Below, piece by piece: positions 8,500 to 17,517 of a stretch of DNA of 37,129 bases; position 1 is the first letter of the stretch; each line of letters starts with the position of its first letter. Made by a program: the position numbers and the translations under genes. The DNA lies in assembly GCA_013298505.1 (NCBI GenBank), contig JAAFHY010000025.1:1-37129 (forward strand). The letters run 5' to 3'. Under the pieces are notes generated by a model, which had not been told where the DNA came from, made no database searches, and saw only the letters and a list, made by a program, of their open reading frames with translations. The DNA comes from Cytophagales bacterium. GTDB lineage: Bacteria; Bacteroidota; Bacteroidia; Cytophagales; Cyclobacteriaceae.

Positions 8500-9558
8500 A
8501 TGGATAATCGGTGGAAAAATGCGCTCTATTCGTTGCTTTTGATAGTGGCGTTGGTATCTGTGTGGCGATGGCGCGAGGGAAATAAAGGCAAAGTGAGCTC
8601 GCTCAACTTCGAGCCAATGAAGATCGAAGGCCGTACGATGGGCACTACCTATCACATTACCTATTTCGATGAGCAACGCAGGGATTTTAAACCAGCCATT
8701 GATTCTCTTTTGGTGCTGGTGAATAAATCAATCAACAACTACGACCCACAATCGGAGGTTTCTCTTTTCAATAAGAGTAAGGCATCGTTTGTTTATTCAT
8801 CGCCCTATTTTTTTCCTGCGGTCAAAACAGCTTTCGAAGTAGCTCACTCCTCGCAAGGCGCTTTTGACCCAACTGTAATGCCACTGGTGTATGCTTGGGG
8901 ATTTGGCGCTAAAAAAGACAAACCGCTGCCAACCAAAAATCAAATTGATTCTATCAAATCATTTGTTGGATTTGAAAAGGTCGATTTCAACTCTGATAGT
9001 GCCTGGAAGTCAAACCCAAAAACGCAATTAGATTTTGGAGGCATCGGCCAGGGATATGGTGCCGATGTGATGACTGATTTTTTGAAAGAGAAGGGAATTA
9101 AAAACATGTTAGTGGAGTTAGGTGGTGAGGGCATGGCCTGTGGTATCAATTTGAAATCCGGTAAGCCGTGGGAACTGGGTATATTGGATCCAAATTCTAA
9201 ACAGGACAGTCTTTTTTTCAAAGCGTACGTGAAGCTGACCGATCGATCATTTACAACCTCTGGCAATTACTTCAATTATCGCATCATTAATGGCAAAAAG
9301 TATTCGCATACCATTGATCCACAAACAGGATATCAGGCTGAGAGAGCTATCCTTAGCGCTTCTGTTTTTGCAGCCAATGCGAGCACTGCTGATGCGTGGG
9401 CTACCGCCTTTATGGTTATGGGCCACGAAAAAGCAATAGAAATCTTGAAGCAACATCCTGAGCTGGATGCGTTTTTTATTTATAGTTCTTTAGATGGAAA
9501 AATCAATACGTTTGTTACACCTACAATGAGTAGCTTGATTGAGTTAAAAGAAAAATAG
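8500..9558 (+). CDS. apbE: FAD:protein FMN transferase (ApbE family)
   Basis: ApbE enzymes attach FMN covalently to a threonine of partner flavoproteins such as the Nqr and Rnf subunits. The 352-residue protein has a single N-terminal membrane anchor (ALYSLLLIVALVSVW) without a lipobox cysteine. The family core follows: GRTMGTTYHITY, FDPTVMPLVYAWGFG, LDFGGIGQGYGAD, MLVELGGEGMACG, TSGNYFNYR, YSHTIDPQTGYQ and the metal-site region ANASTADAWATAFMVMG. The domain would face the periplasm. No NQR or RNF genes are in the window, so the target flavoprotein is elsewhere. The ATG at 8500 begins the anchor directly and is the natural start. Confidence 0.95.
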   Translation: MDNRWKNALYSLLLIVALVSVWRWREGNKGKVSSLNFEPMKIEGRTMGTTYHITYFDEQRRDFKPAIDSLLVLVNKSINNYDPQSEVSLFNKSKASFVYSSPYFFPAVKTAFEVAHSSQGAFDPTVMPLVYAWGFGAKKDKPLPTKNQIDSIKSFVGFEKVDFNSDSAWKSNPKTQLDFGGIGQGYGADVMTDFLKEKGIKNMLVELGGEGMACGINLKSGKPWELGILDPNSKQDSLFFKAYVKLTDRSFTTSGNYFNYRIINGKKYSHTIDPQTGYQAERAILSASVFAANASTADAWATAFMVMGHEKAIEILKQHPELDAFFIYSSLDGKINTFVTPTMSSLIELKEK

Positions 9559-9582
9559 ATCTTTAAATTGCCTTTTGGAAAT

Positions 9583-9783
9583 ATGATAAAGCCGATTTTA
9601 TATTCTCAAATTGAGGAAAAAAATCAGTTGGAGCGACAAATGTTCAAGGCGCTTACACCTGAGCAAGCGCTTATTCGCGCGCTGGATGTGATGGACTTGA
9701 TGCTTCAATTAGAAAGGGCTTCTGGAAGGGAGCGAAAAAAGAGAGATGAAATTGATTGGATTGTACTTAGACAAGATAAATGA
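9583..9783 (+). CDS. Small protein upstream of the nucleotidyltransferase-like gene
   Basis: From ATG 9583 this is a 66-residue charged, helical protein (MIKPILYSQIEEKNQLERQM, then LTPEQALIRALDVMDLMLQL, ending RKKRDEIDWIVLRQDK). A TTG at 9568 would lengthen it by five residues. It starts 24 bases after apbE, and its stop overlaps the next gene's ATG by four bases (ATGA), so the two are very probably translated together. The size, charge and coupling fit the small partner of a nucleotidyltransferase-type toxin-antitoxin or an accessory pair. That role is inferred from context; no DNA-binding motif is evident. Confidence 0.65.
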   Translation: MIKPILYSQIEEKNQLERQMFKALTPEQALIRALDVMDLMLQLERASGRERKKRDEIDWIVLRQDK

Positions 9784-10265
9784 TAAGTAACGAGATACGG
9801 TCTACGCTGCAAATTGTTTGTGCCGCTTTGAATAAGCATATGGTTGACTGCATGCTTGTTGGAGGAACGGCTGTTGCTTTTTATGGATATCAGCGTATTT
9901 CCGGCATTTCAATTTCAGGTAATCCTGAAATAAAGATTGATCATGATTTTTGGTATAACCCCACCAACGAAAACTTTGTCAATCTTGTAAAAGCGTTGTC
10001 GGATTTACGAGTGGATGTTTCAGATTTGGAGAAAATTATATTTGATCCACAGAAGACATACTTAAAAATACCCCACACTACTTTTCATACAGATTTCCTT
10101 CCCCAAATGAAGGGGCTCAAATCTTTCCGAGCCTGTAAGGAAAGAAGTCAACGGATATCTTTAGATGAGAATGAGCTTTATGTTATTTCTAAAGAAGACT
10201 TGCTCAGCAATAAGATAGCCGTAAACCGAGATATTGATCAGCGCGATTTAGATGCTCTTCGTTAG
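9780..10265 (+). CDS. Nucleotidyltransferase-fold protein (AbiEii-like)
   Basis: This 161-residue protein carries a minimal nucleotidyltransferase signature. LVGGTAVAFYGYQRISG (26-42) supplies the GG-(T/S) motif, and KIDHDFWYN supplies the DxD-like acidic pair. A FHTDFLP segment follows, and a C-terminal SKEDLLSNKIAVNRDIDQRD resembles the K-Dxx-R region of AbiEii/DUF6036-type proteins. The C-terminus is short (it ends DALR), so helices present in larger members are missing. It overlaps the small upstream gene by four bases. A toxin, a tRNA-modifying NTase or a non-toxic relative are all possible; the fold assignment is moderate and the function unknown. Confidence 0.7.
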   Translation: MISNEIRSTLQIVCAALNKHMVDCMLVGGTAVAFYGYQRISGISISGNPEIKIDHDFWYNPTNENFVNLVKALSDLRVDVSDLEKIIFDPQKTYLKIPHTTFHTDFLPQMKGLKSFRACKERSQRISLDENELYVISKEDLLSNKIAVNRDIDQRDLDALR

Positions 10266-10280
10266 AGCCACTGACATTCT

Positions 10281-11024
10281 ATGCCTACCGCCATTTACAT
10301 TCTTTTTTTTGTCGCTCTAATTGCCGGAGCGGTGGCCTTTTATGTACCCAAGCTCAATACAGGTTCGTACAAACTTTGGCTGGTTTTTGCCGGCTCTTAT
10401 TTATTTTCCATCACTATCATCCATATTTTTCCAGAGTTATATTCACAAAGCCTCAAGCCGGGTTTGGTCGGCATCTGTGTGCTGATAGGTTTCTTTCTTC
10501 AGCAAGCATTGGAGTTCTTATCAAGCGGTGTAGAACATGGGCACATTCATGTTCATGAAAAAGATCATCAGCACAAAGAGTCTTCGGCTATTTTAGTTTT
10601 AGTGGCGCTCTGCATTCATGCATTTCTAGAAGGAGGTCTTTTGGCGCACCCTCGCACTATCGACCATCACCACGATTCAAATACCCTTTTGTGGGGCATT
10701 GTTTTGCACAAGGCACCCGAGGCTTTTGCACTGATGTCTGTGCTGTTGTGTGAGGTAAAATCCAAATCGCGAGCAGTTTTCTTTTTGTTGATTTTCTCTC
10801 TGGCATCGCCACTAGGTCTTTTCTTATCGGATTATTTATTGGCCAACGCATGGATGACCTCACAAGCATTTACGATTTTGTTTGCCATCGTCAGTGGGAA
10901 TTTTCTGCATATCTCCACCACTATTGTTTTTGAAAGCAGTGCCGACCATAAGTTCAACTCACGCAAAATGGGCGTGGCCGTATTGGCTACCATCATTGCG
11001 ATAGCAGCCGAACTGTTTCTTTAG
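10281..11024 (+). CDS. ZIP family metal transporter
   Basis: This is an inner-membrane permease of 247 residues with about eight hydrophobic segments, expected to bring zinc or another divalent metal into the cytoplasm. A His-rich cytoplasmic loop, EHGHIHVHEKDHQHKE (residues 88-103), separates TM3 and TM4. The metal-site helices are visible as CIHAFLEGG (TM4) and LHKAPEAFAL (TM5), the latter matching the HKxPE motif of the family. It begins 15 bases after the nucleotidyltransferase gene and may share its transcript. No Zur-like box was recognised upstream. Confidence 0.9.
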   Translation: MPTAIYILFFVALIAGAVAFYVPKLNTGSYKLWLVFAGSYLFSITIIHIFPELYSQSLKPGLVGICVLIGFFLQQALEFLSSGVEHGHIHVHEKDHQHKESSAILVLVALCIHAFLEGGLLAHPRTIDHHHDSNTLLWGIVLHKAPEAFALMSVLLCEVKSKSRAVFFLLIFSLASPLGLFLSDYLLANAWMTSQAFTILFAIVSGNFLHISTTIVFESSADHKFNSRKMGVAVLATIIAIAAELFL

Positions 11025-11040
11025 GTAACTGGAGATATTC

Positions 11041-11071
11041 TTTGACTTATTCGCACGAATGTCTAATTTTC
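11041..11071 (+). promoter_or_regulatory. Bacteroidota-type promoter of acs
   Basis: TTTG at 11041-11044 is followed after exactly 19 bases by TAATTTTC at 11064-11071, one base off the TAnnTTTG consensus. The acs ATG lies 19 bases further on. Confidence 0.65.
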
Positions 11072-11090
11072 TTACTACTTGGTTTTTTCC

Positions 11091-12974
11091 ATGAACAACC
11101 TTCAAGAATACTTAGCCGAATACCAACAAAGCGTCACCAAACCAGAAAAATTTTGGGCTGAACAAGCCGAAAAATTAAGTTGGCGAAAAAAATGGACCCG
11201 CGTGCTCGAATACGACTTCCACAAGCCCGAGATGAAATGGTTTATTGGAGGTAAGCTAAATATTACAGAAAATTGCATCGATCGCCACCTACCCGCTCTT
11301 TCCAATCAAACTGCTATTCTTTGGGAATCAAACGATCCATCCGAACCATCGCGGAAAATTACCTATCAGCAACTATCGCTTGAAGTCAATCGTGCCGCTA
11401 ACATGCTGAAAGCAAATGGCATCCAGAAAGGCGATCGCGTGTGCATTTACATGCCCATGGTGCCTGAAACAGCCTTTGCCATGCTAGCCTGCGCGAGGGT
11501 AGGCGCGATTCATTCGGTTGTTTTTGCCGGTTTCTCTGCTGGTTCATTAATTGATCGAATCAACGACAGTAATTGCAAAATGGTATTGACGGCCGATGGC
11601 GCCTATCGGGGAGAAAAAAAAATTGAGCTGAAATCAATTGTGGATGAAGCGTTGAAGAAATGTCCATCGGTAGAAAAATGCATCGTGCTCAACCGAACCA
11701 ACCTTTCGGTCTCGATGCTACAATCACGGGATCTTTGGTGGCACGAAGAGATCACTAAAACAATTGACGTTTGTGTAGCCGAAGAGATGGATGCCGAAGA
11801 TTTGCTCTTTATTCTTTACACCTCAGGTAGTACCGGAAAGCCAAAAGGTATGGTCCACACCTGTGGTGGTTATGCGGTGTATACGAATTACACATTTAAA
11901 AATGTTTTTCAGTATAAAGAAGGGCAAACATTTTGGTGTACGGCCGATGTGGGCTGGATCACCGGTCACTCATATATAATCTATGGTCCTCTTTCAGCTG
12001 GCGCCACCACGTTGATGTTCGAAGGCGTACCGAGTTGGCCTGATATGGGTCGGTTTTGGCATGTCATTGAAAAACATAAAGTCAATATTTTTTACACCGC
12101 ACCTACCGCTATACGGTCATTGGAAAAAGCACCGCTATCATTTGTGGAGAAATATGATTTGTCATCACTACAAGTATTGGGCAGCGTGGGCGAACCCATC
12201 AACGAAGAGGCTTGGCATTGGTATGACAAAAACATCGGCAAAGGCAAATGCCCCATTGTAGACACATGGTGGCAAACGGAAACGGGAGGCATCATGATTT
12301 CGCCCTTGGCGGGAATCACCAAAACGAAACCAGCGTTCGCAACGCTGCCGTTACCCGGTGTGCAACCGGCTATAATGGACGAAGCCGGAAAAGAGTTGGA
12401 AGGAAATAATGTAGAGGGGCGATTGGCGATCAAATTCCCGTGGCCATCGATGGCACGTACGATTTACGGAGATCATCAGCGTTTCAAAGACACGTATTTC
12501 TCCACCTTTCCCGGAAAATATTTTACAGGCGATGGCTGCAAGCGCGATAAAGACGGCTACTATCGAATCACCGGCAGGGTGGATGACATTATTATTGTCT
12601 CCGGCCATAATATGGGCACAGCCGAAATTGAAAGCGCCATCGATGAACACTCAGCCGTTTGCGAATCGGCAGTAGTTGGCTTTCCGCATGATATTAAAGG
12701 TCAAGGTGTTTATGCATTTGTAGTTACGTACGATCCGGTGCATGAACCAGTTCACTTGCGCAATGAAATCAAAGAAGGGGTTTCAAAAATTATAGGCCCT
12801 ATTGCCAAGCCCGATAAAATTCAGTTTGTGAGTGGACTACCCAAGACGCGCTCGGGAAAAATCATGCGTAGAATTTTACGTAAAGTAGCCGAAGGTGACA
12901 CCACTAATTTAGGAGATACCACCACTCTTCTTGATCCGACAGTGGTTGAAGAAATTAAGTCAGGGGCACTGTAA
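11091..12974 (+). CDS. acs: Acetyl-CoA synthetase (AMP-forming)
   Basis: The enzyme activates acetate with ATP and CoA by way of acetyl-AMP. The 627-residue length is typical. Motifs in order are the P-loop-like YTSGSTGKPKG (243-253), WCTADVGWITGHSYIIYGPL (from about 282), DTWWQTETGG (391-400, holding the tryptophan that keeps the acyl pocket acetate-sized), YFTGDGCKRDKDGYY (from 477) and the hinge GRVDDIIIVSGHNMGTAEIE. Near the C-terminus, PKTRSGKIMRRILRK contains the catalytic lysine (Lys590) that is the usual site of inhibitory acetylation. ATG 11091 is chosen because it is preceded by a good promoter; TTG 11079 is also in frame. Confidence 0.97.
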   Translation: MNNLQEYLAEYQQSVTKPEKFWAEQAEKLSWRKKWTRVLEYDFHKPEMKWFIGGKLNITENCIDRHLPALSNQTAILWESNDPSEPSRKITYQQLSLEVNRAANMLKANGIQKGDRVCIYMPMVPETAFAMLACARVGAIHSVVFAGFSAGSLIDRINDSNCKMVLTADGAYRGEKKIELKSIVDEALKKCPSVEKCIVLNRTNLSVSMLQSRDLWWHEEITKTIDVCVAEEMDAEDLLFILYTSGSTGKPKGMVHTCGGYAVYTNYTFKNVFQYKEGQTFWCTADVGWITGHSYIIYGPLSAGATTLMFEGVPSWPDMGRFWHVIEKHKVNIFYTAPTAIRSLEKAPLSFVEKYDLSSLQVLGSVGEPINEEAWHWYDKNIGKGKCPIVDTWWQTETGGIMISPLAGITKTKPAFATLPLPGVQPAIMDEAGKELEGNNVEGRLAIKFPWPSMARTIYGDHQRFKDTYFSTFPGKYFTGDGCKRDKDGYYRITGRVDDIIIVSGHNMGTAEIESAIDEHSAVCESAVVGFPHDIKGQGVYAFVVTYDPVHEPVHLRNEIKEGVSKIIGPIAKPDKIQFVSGLPKTRSGKIMRRILRKVAEGDTTNLGDTTTLLDPTVVEEIKSGAL

Positions 12975-13007
12975 ATTTGGCGGCCCGGGCGGGCTTTCCA
13001 TTTCCCC

Positions 13008-13035
13008 GTCTGCCGAAGCTGCAGCGCAGGCAGAT
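13008..13035. repeat. GC-rich hairpin repeat between acs and the DUF3127 gene
   Basis: gtctgcc (13008-13014) pairs with ggcagat (13029-13035). The loop contains a second small palindrome, gctgcagc. It is far more GC-rich than the flanking intergenic bases, and a further GC-rich patch (12980-12995) precedes it. It looks like a dispersed intergenic repeat rather than a terminator, since no T tract follows. Confidence 0.5.
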
Positions 13036-13105
13036 ATCCCTGGCCGAGCGAACAACAAAACTGAATTTTAGTATCTTTAAACCTCAATTAAAAAGTTGTA
13101 ATCAT

Positions 13106-13465
13106 ATGGCAATGGACATCACAGGTAAGGTGGTAAACCTTCTCCCGCTGCAATCAGGTCAGGGAAAAAATGGCGTTTGGAAAAAGCAAGAGTTTATTTT
13201 GGAAACTCCGGGTCAATATCCTAAGAAAGTATGCCTTTCACTTTGGGGCGAAAAAGTAGACGAAATTAAATTAACTCCCGGTGAAACCATCACAGCTTCA
13301 GTCAATGTTGAGAGCCGCGAATACAATGGCCGCTGGTACACCGATGTGCGGGCCTGGAAAGTGGCGAAAGGATCTGGGGCTAGCAACGGCCGTTCTGACG
13401 GTCCACCAGTAGGCGAAGAGCCATTCACTCCAGATGCGAGCGCTACAGATGATTTACCGTTTTAG
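13106..13465 (+). CDS. DUF3127 protein with SSB-like C-terminal tail
   Basis: From ATG 13106 the protein has 119 residues and begins MAMDITGKVVNLLPLQSGQG. The frame is open further upstream to 12977, but those codons run through the GC-rich repeat and read as non-coding. The folded part (about 1-85) fits the DUF3127 family, which is OB-fold-like (KQEFILETPGQYPKKVCLSL, ITASVNVESREYNGRWYTDV). A Gly/Ser/Pro-rich linker follows and ends in the acidic tip TDDLPF. In bacterial single-stranded DNA-binding protein such a tip docks partner enzymes. A role at ssDNA is therefore plausible but inferred. A strong terminator follows. Confidence 0.82.
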   Translation: MAMDITGKVVNLLPLQSGQGKNGVWKKQEFILETPGQYPKKVCLSLWGEKVDEIKLTPGETITASVNVESREYNGRWYTDVRAWKVAKGSGASNGRSDGPPVGEEPFTPDASATDDLPF

Positions 13466-13488
13466 AAAAATAGAACTTTATAAAGCAT

Positions 13489-13518
13489 AAAAAACCCGGT
13501 TCATCACCGGGTTTTTTT
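13489..13518. terminator. Bidirectional terminator between the DUF3127 gene and nrdA
   Basis: aaaaaacccggt and accgggttttttt form a stem around the loop tcatc. A runs on one side and T runs on the other let it end both the plus-strand DUF3127 transcript and the minus-strand nrdBA transcript. Confidence 0.92.
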
Positions 13519-13540
13519 ATATCAGCTAGATTCTTTTGCC

Positions 13541-16003
13541 TTAACTCCCACACGCCTCGCACGCATCCGGATTATCCAGTGAGCAGGCCATGTCGGCACG
13601 CTTCTGGTCGTAGTCGGCCATAGGCATTTGTTCGTATTGGATAGCCTGCTGGTTTTCTGCAACTGTCACCGATTGAACAGCCATCACTGGCTCTGCGATT
13701 GCTGTCGCTGTAACAGTTGTTGGTTCCTGTATGGCTGACTTATCCAATGTAAACTTAATGGCATCCGCAGCGGCAGTAGAACGCAAGTAGTACATACCTG
13801 TTTTCAATCCTTTCTTCCAGGCATAAAAGTGCATGGAAGTCAACTTACCGAAGTTTGGATCGGTCAGGTGGATATTCAAACTTTGGCTTTGGCAGATGTA
13901 AGCACCGCGGTCGGCACTCATGTCAATGATCGCCTTCTGCGAAATCTCCCAAACGGTTTTGTAGATGTCCTTAATATTTTGTGGTATCTCCGGAATAGCC
14001 TGTACCGATCCGTTAGTTGAAATTAACTTCTGGCGCATCGTTTCGCTCCACAATCCTGCGCTGATCAGGTCTTTCATCAAATGCTTGTTAGCAATGATAA
14101 ATTCACCGGATAAAGTTCTGCGCGTATAGATATTAGAAGTATATGGCTCAAAGCACTCGTTGTTTCCTAAAATTTGTGAAGTTGAAGCTGTAGGCATCGG
14201 AGCAAGCAACAACGAGTTGCGAGCACCATGCTGTTTCACTTCGCGTTTCAAATTTTCCCAATCCCATCTTCCGCTGTCGGGTGTTACACCCCACATATCA
14301 AATTGGAAAATTCCTTTTGAGATGGGCGAACCTTTGAATGTTTCATAGGCTCCATCCTTTTTCGCCAATTCCATAGAAGCTTCCATGGCCGCGAAGTAGA
14401 TGGTTTCGTGGATGTCTTTATTCAAACCACGAGCTTCCGGAGAATCGAACGGCATGCGTAATAAAATGAACGCATCCGCCAAACCTTGCACGCCAATACC
14501 AATCGGGCGATGGCGCATGTTTGAGTTCTTGGCTTCGATTACCGGATAATAGTTGACGTCAATTACTTTATTCAAATTAAGGGTAATCACCTTGGTGATT
14601 TCGTACAACTTTTGGTGATCGAATTTTCCGTCCTCCGTAACAAACTTAGGTAACGCAATAGAAGCGAGGTTACAGACCGCTACCTCGTCAGGTGATGTGT
14701 ACTCGATAATCTCTGTACACAAGTTACTTGACTTGATGGTGCCCAAATGCTTTTGGTTCGATTTGCGATTAGCAGCATCTTTATAAAGCATATAAGGAGT
14801 TCCTGTTTCGATCTGAGCTTCTAAAATCTCAAACCAAATATCTTGTGCCTTTACTTGTTTGCGGTATTTGCCTTCTTTCTCGTACTTCTCATACAAGCGC
14901 TCAAAATCCTCTCCCCAGCAATCTGCCAAACCCGGTGCTTCGTTCGGGCAGAAGAGAGACCACATTTCGTTGTCTTCAATTCGCTTCATGAACAAATCCG
15001 GAATCCACATCGCATAAAAAAGATCGCGTGCGCGCATCTCTTCTTTACCGTGGTTTTTCTTTAGTTCAAGGAAATCAAAAATATCGGCATGCCAGGGCTC
15101 TAAATAAATAGCAAAACTGCCTTTGCGCTTGCCACCGCCCTGATCAACGTAGCGGGCTGTCATGTCGAAATTTCTCAACATCGGCACGATGCCGTTGGAC
15201 GTTCCACCCGTTCCCTTAATATAAGAGCCTTTCGCCCGCACATTGTGAATGCTAAGACCAATACCGCCAGCGGATTGGGAAATCTTAGCAGTTTGTTTCA
15301 ACGTGTCATAGATACCGTCAATGCTATCGTCTTTCATTGTAAGCAAGAAGCAAGATGAAAGCTGAGGCTTTGGTGTGCCGGCATTGAAGAGTGTAGGAGT
15401 GGCGTGAGTGAACCACTTCTCAGACAACAAATTGTAGGTTTCAATGGCTGCAGGAATATCTTCTCCATGGATACCGATCGCTACACGCATTAATAAATGC
15501 TGAGGGCGTTCAACTACTTTGCCATCCACCTTCATCAAGTACGAACGTTCCAAGGTTTTAAATCCAAAGAAGTCGTAGCTAAAGTCGCGGTCATACAATA
15601 CAGCTTCGTCTAGCTCAGCCGCATTTTCATGAATTACCTTCCATGTTTCTTTTGAAATCAGCGGGGCGTTTTCACCCGTTTTAGGATCCACGTAGGTGTA
15701 CAATCGCTTCATCGTGTTAGAGAAGGACTTACTTGTCACTTTGTGGAGGTTAGAAACCGCAATACGGGCAGCCAACTTGGCAAAATCAGGGTGCCTGGTC
15801 GTCATCGAAGCGGCAATTTCCGCAGCGAGGTTGTCCAGTTCTATGGTGGAGACACCATCATACAAGCCATTGATAACTTTCATCGCCACCTCTACCGGGT
15901 TGACAAATTTGGGATCTAAACCGTAGCAGAGTTTTTCAATGCGGGCAGTGATTTTATCAAACTTCACGGACTCCCGGTGTCCGTCACGTTTTAATACGAG
16001 CAT
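13541..16003 (-). CDS. nrdA: Class Ia ribonucleoside-diphosphate reductase, alpha subunit
   Basis: This is the catalytic subunit that reduces NDPs to dNDPs (820 residues). An ATP-cone domain occupies about residues 1-92 ([20 protein letters not shown] at the start), which implies allosteric activity control. Active-site residues are Cys218 (QLSSCFLL), the Asn427-Cys429-Glu431 triad (SSNLCTEI) and Cys444 ([11 protein letters not shown]). The phosphate-site segment [15 protein letters not shown] and the radical-relay region follow. The C-terminus ends CEACGS, with the swinging redox pair Cys815/Cys818 that is re-reduced by thioredoxin or glutaredoxin. A Val/Thr/Ala/Gln-rich linker of about 60 residues precedes that tail. 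It lies 59 bases downstream of nrdB on the same strand. Confidence 0.97.
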   Translation of the reverse strand: MLVLKRDGHRESVKFDKITARIEKLCYGLDPKFVNPVEVAMKVINGLYDGVSTIELDNLAAEIAASMTTRHPDFAKLAARIAVSNLHKVTSKSFSNTMKRLYTYVDPKTGENAPLISKETWKVIHENAAELDEAVLYDRDFSYDFFGFKTLERSYLMKVDGKVVERPQHLLMRVAIGIHGEDIPAAIETYNLLSEKWFTHATPTLFNAGTPKPQLSSCFLLTMKDDSIDGIYDTLKQTAKISQSAGGIGLSIHNVRAKGSYIKGTGGTSNGIVPMLRNFDMTARYVDQGGGKRKGSFAIYLEPWHADIFDFLELKKNHGKEEMRARDLFYAMWIPDLFMKRIEDNEMWSLFCPNEAPGLADCWGEDFERLYEKYEKEGKYRKQVKAQDIWFEILEAQIETGTPYMLYKDAANRKSNQKHLGTIKSSNLCTEIIEYTSPDEVAVCNLASIALPKFVTEDGKFDHQKLYEITKVITLNLNKVIDVNYYPVIEAKNSNMRHRPIGIGVQGLADAFILLRMPFDSPEARGLNKDIHETIYFAAMEASMELAKKDGAYETFKGSPISKGIFQFDMWGVTPDSGRWDWENLKREVKQHGARNSLLLAPMPTASTSQILGNNECFEPYTSNIYTRRTLSGEFIIANKHLMKDLISAGLWSETMRQKLISTNGSVQAIPEIPQNIKDIYKTVWEISQKAIIDMSADRGAYICQSQSLNIHLTDPNFGKLTSMHFYAWKKGLKTGMYYLRSTAAADAIKFTLDKSAIQEPTTVTATAIAEPVMAVQSVTVAENQQAIQYEQMPMADYDQKRADMACSLDNPDACEACGS

Positions 16004-16062
16004 GTTAATAAAGGGTGTAAGGGTTGTAAAAAACTAGTTTAAAAAATGGTGAAACGAATGTA

Positions 16063-17052
16063 TTAAAAATCTTCGTTCAGTGAAAACTTTGGTGATGTTT
16101 CTTTTTCCATACTGTTCATCACGCCAGCCTTCTGGTATTCGGCCACTCTTTTTTCGAAGAAATTTGTTTTTCCGCGCAAAGAGATCATGTCCATAAAGTC
16201 AAATGGATTCGTAGCGCCATAAATTTTCTTGCCCACCAATTCATCCAGCAGACGATCAGCCACAAATTCAATATACTGGCGCATTTGAGCTGCATTCATG
16301 CCAATTAAATTGACTGGCAACGCATCGGTCACAAATTCTTTCTCAATTTCCACCGCATCTTTGATAATTGCAATCACACTCTCTTCAGGCAACTTGTTCA
16401 CCACGTGCTTGGTGTACAAATGGCACGCAAAATCACAATGTAAACCTTCGTCCCTTGAGATCAGTTCATTTGAGAATGTTAACCCGGGCATCAGACCCCG
16501 TTTCTTCAACCAGAAGATAGAACAGAATGAGCCCGAAAAGAAAATCCCCTCCACGGCAGCAAAAGCGACCAATCTTTCTTGAAAGGTGCCCTTGTCAATC
16601 CAACGCAATGCCCAATCGGCTTTTTTCTTTACGCAGTCCATCGTTTCGATGGCGTGAAAAAGTTTGTCTTTCTCTTTTGGGTCTTTAACGTAGGTGTCTA
16701 TTAATAAAGAATATGTTTCCGAGTGAATGTTCTCAATCGCAATTTGAAAACCATAAAAAAACTTGGCTTCTGTATATTGTACCTCACCCACAAAGTGTTC
16801 AGCCAGGTTTTCGTTCACGATGCCATCGCTGGCTGCAAAAAAAGCGAGCACATGGCTGATAAAATGACGCTCGCCATCGTTCAGGTTGAGCCAATCTTTC
16901 ATATCCTGCCCCAGATCAATCTCTTCGGCAGTCCAGAAACTGGCTTCCGCTTGTTTATAGTACTTCCAGATGTCGTGCTGGCGGATGGGGAAGAGAACGA
17001 AACGATCTTTGTTCTCCTTTAAGATGGGTTCTTCGCGTAAAGGTTGGGTCAT
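16063..17052 (-). CDS. nrdB: Class Ia ribonucleotide reductase, beta subunit
   Basis: This radical-generating subunit has 329 residues. The di-iron ligands are readable: Asp76 ([13 protein letters not shown]), Glu107 and His110 ([11 protein letters not shown]), Glu168 ([10 protein letters not shown]), and Glu202 with His205 ([10 protein letters not shown]). Tyr114, four residues after His110, stands where the stable tyrosyl radical forms in class Ia enzymes. The sequence style is closer to the eukaryotic R2 group than to E. coli NrdB. The C-terminal end KFSLNEDF is the docking tail for NrdA. It is the first gene of the nrdB-nrdA pair. I looked for paired NrdR boxes upstream and did not find a convincing one. 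Confidence 0.97.
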   Translation of the reverse strand: MTQPLREEPILKENKDRFVLFPIRQHDIWKYYKQAEASFWTAEEIDLGQDMKDWLNLNDGERHFISHVLAFFAASDGIVNENLAEHFVGEVQYTEAKFFYGFQIAIENIHSETYSLLIDTYVKDPKEKDKLFHAIETMDCVKKKADWALRWIDKGTFQERLVAFAAVEGIFFSGSFCSIFWLKKRGLMPGLTFSNELISRDEGLHCDFACHLYTKHVVNKLPEESVIAIIKDAVEIEKEFVTDALPVNLIGMNAAQMRQYIEFVADRLLDELVGKKIYGATNPFDFMDMISLRGKTNFFEKRVAEYQKAGVMNSMEKETSPKFSLNEDF

Positions 17053-17461
17053 TTAGATAAAGTGGTTAGAGTATAGGTTAAAAAGACACTGTTGACCAAA
17101 AAAAGTTTTCGATGTCTTCTAAGTTTTCAAGTTTATTTTTTGTCAGCGACAAACAATATTTCTTTCACAGAACTTTTGAAAGCCGCATCGACAAATAACT
17201 AAAATGCCGGAGAGAATTCAAAAGAGCGAGAAGCACAGAAAGAGTGTGTTTCTTTGAAAAACGAAAGCAACACTTTTATAAAAGAATTCATTATCACTCA
17301 CTTAACACACGCGCCCAAAGTGAATTATTAAATAAAAAAAAGTTAAAAATTTAATAGTGATGATATTGTTGTACAATCGAGTGAAATTAGGTATTAAGTG
17401 ATAGATTTATTTTGGTTAAAAGCCCATTTTTGAGCGGGATTTGGGTATTTTATCAAAATCG
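17053..17461. other. Gene-free divergent regulatory region between nrdB and rplU
   Basis: About 410 A/T-rich bases carry no credible open frame. The region must hold the nrdB promoter on the minus strand. No NrdR box pair, riboswitch or tRNA was recognised. A poly-A run near 17335-17345 and short TTTAAT/ATTAAA words are the only visible structure. Confidence 0.6.
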
Positions 17462-17492
17462 TTTGTTTTTCGAGCAACTAGCGTTATCTTTG
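17462..17492 (+). promoter_or_regulatory. Bacteroidota-type promoter of rplU-rpmA
   Basis: TTTG (17462-17465), a 19-base spacer and TATCTTTG (17485-17492) match the TTTG-N19-TAnnTTTG promoter exactly. The rplU ATG lies 25 bases downstream. Confidence 0.85.
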
Positions 17493-17517
17493 CGATCCAT
17501 TTTTAAAAATAACAAGC

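Noticed and set aside
8940-9456. Minus-strand frames opposite apbE
   Set aside because: They are shadow frames of a clearly coding plus-strand gene, without family features.
12977-13105. Long N-terminal extension of the DUF3127 frame
   Set aside because: The extra 43 codons pass through the GC-rich hairpin repeat and read as arbitrary sequence. ATG 13106 gives the normal family N-terminus.
11041-13465. Acs and the DUF3127 protein as a functional pair
   Set aside because: The spacer is 131 bases with a repeat, and the DUF3127 gene has its own possible TATCTTTA element near 13069. There is no functional link beyond same-strand adjacency.
13541-17052. Unusual class of ribonucleotide reductase
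   Set aside because: All di-iron ligands, the radical tyrosine and the redox cysteines are present, so this is ordinary class Ia.
17053-17461. NrdR boxes or a riboswitch upstream of nrdB
   Set aside because: No pair of acACnnTATATnGTgt-like boxes at suitable spacing and no conserved cobalamin-switch elements were found. Class Ia NrdAB would not need a B12 switch.
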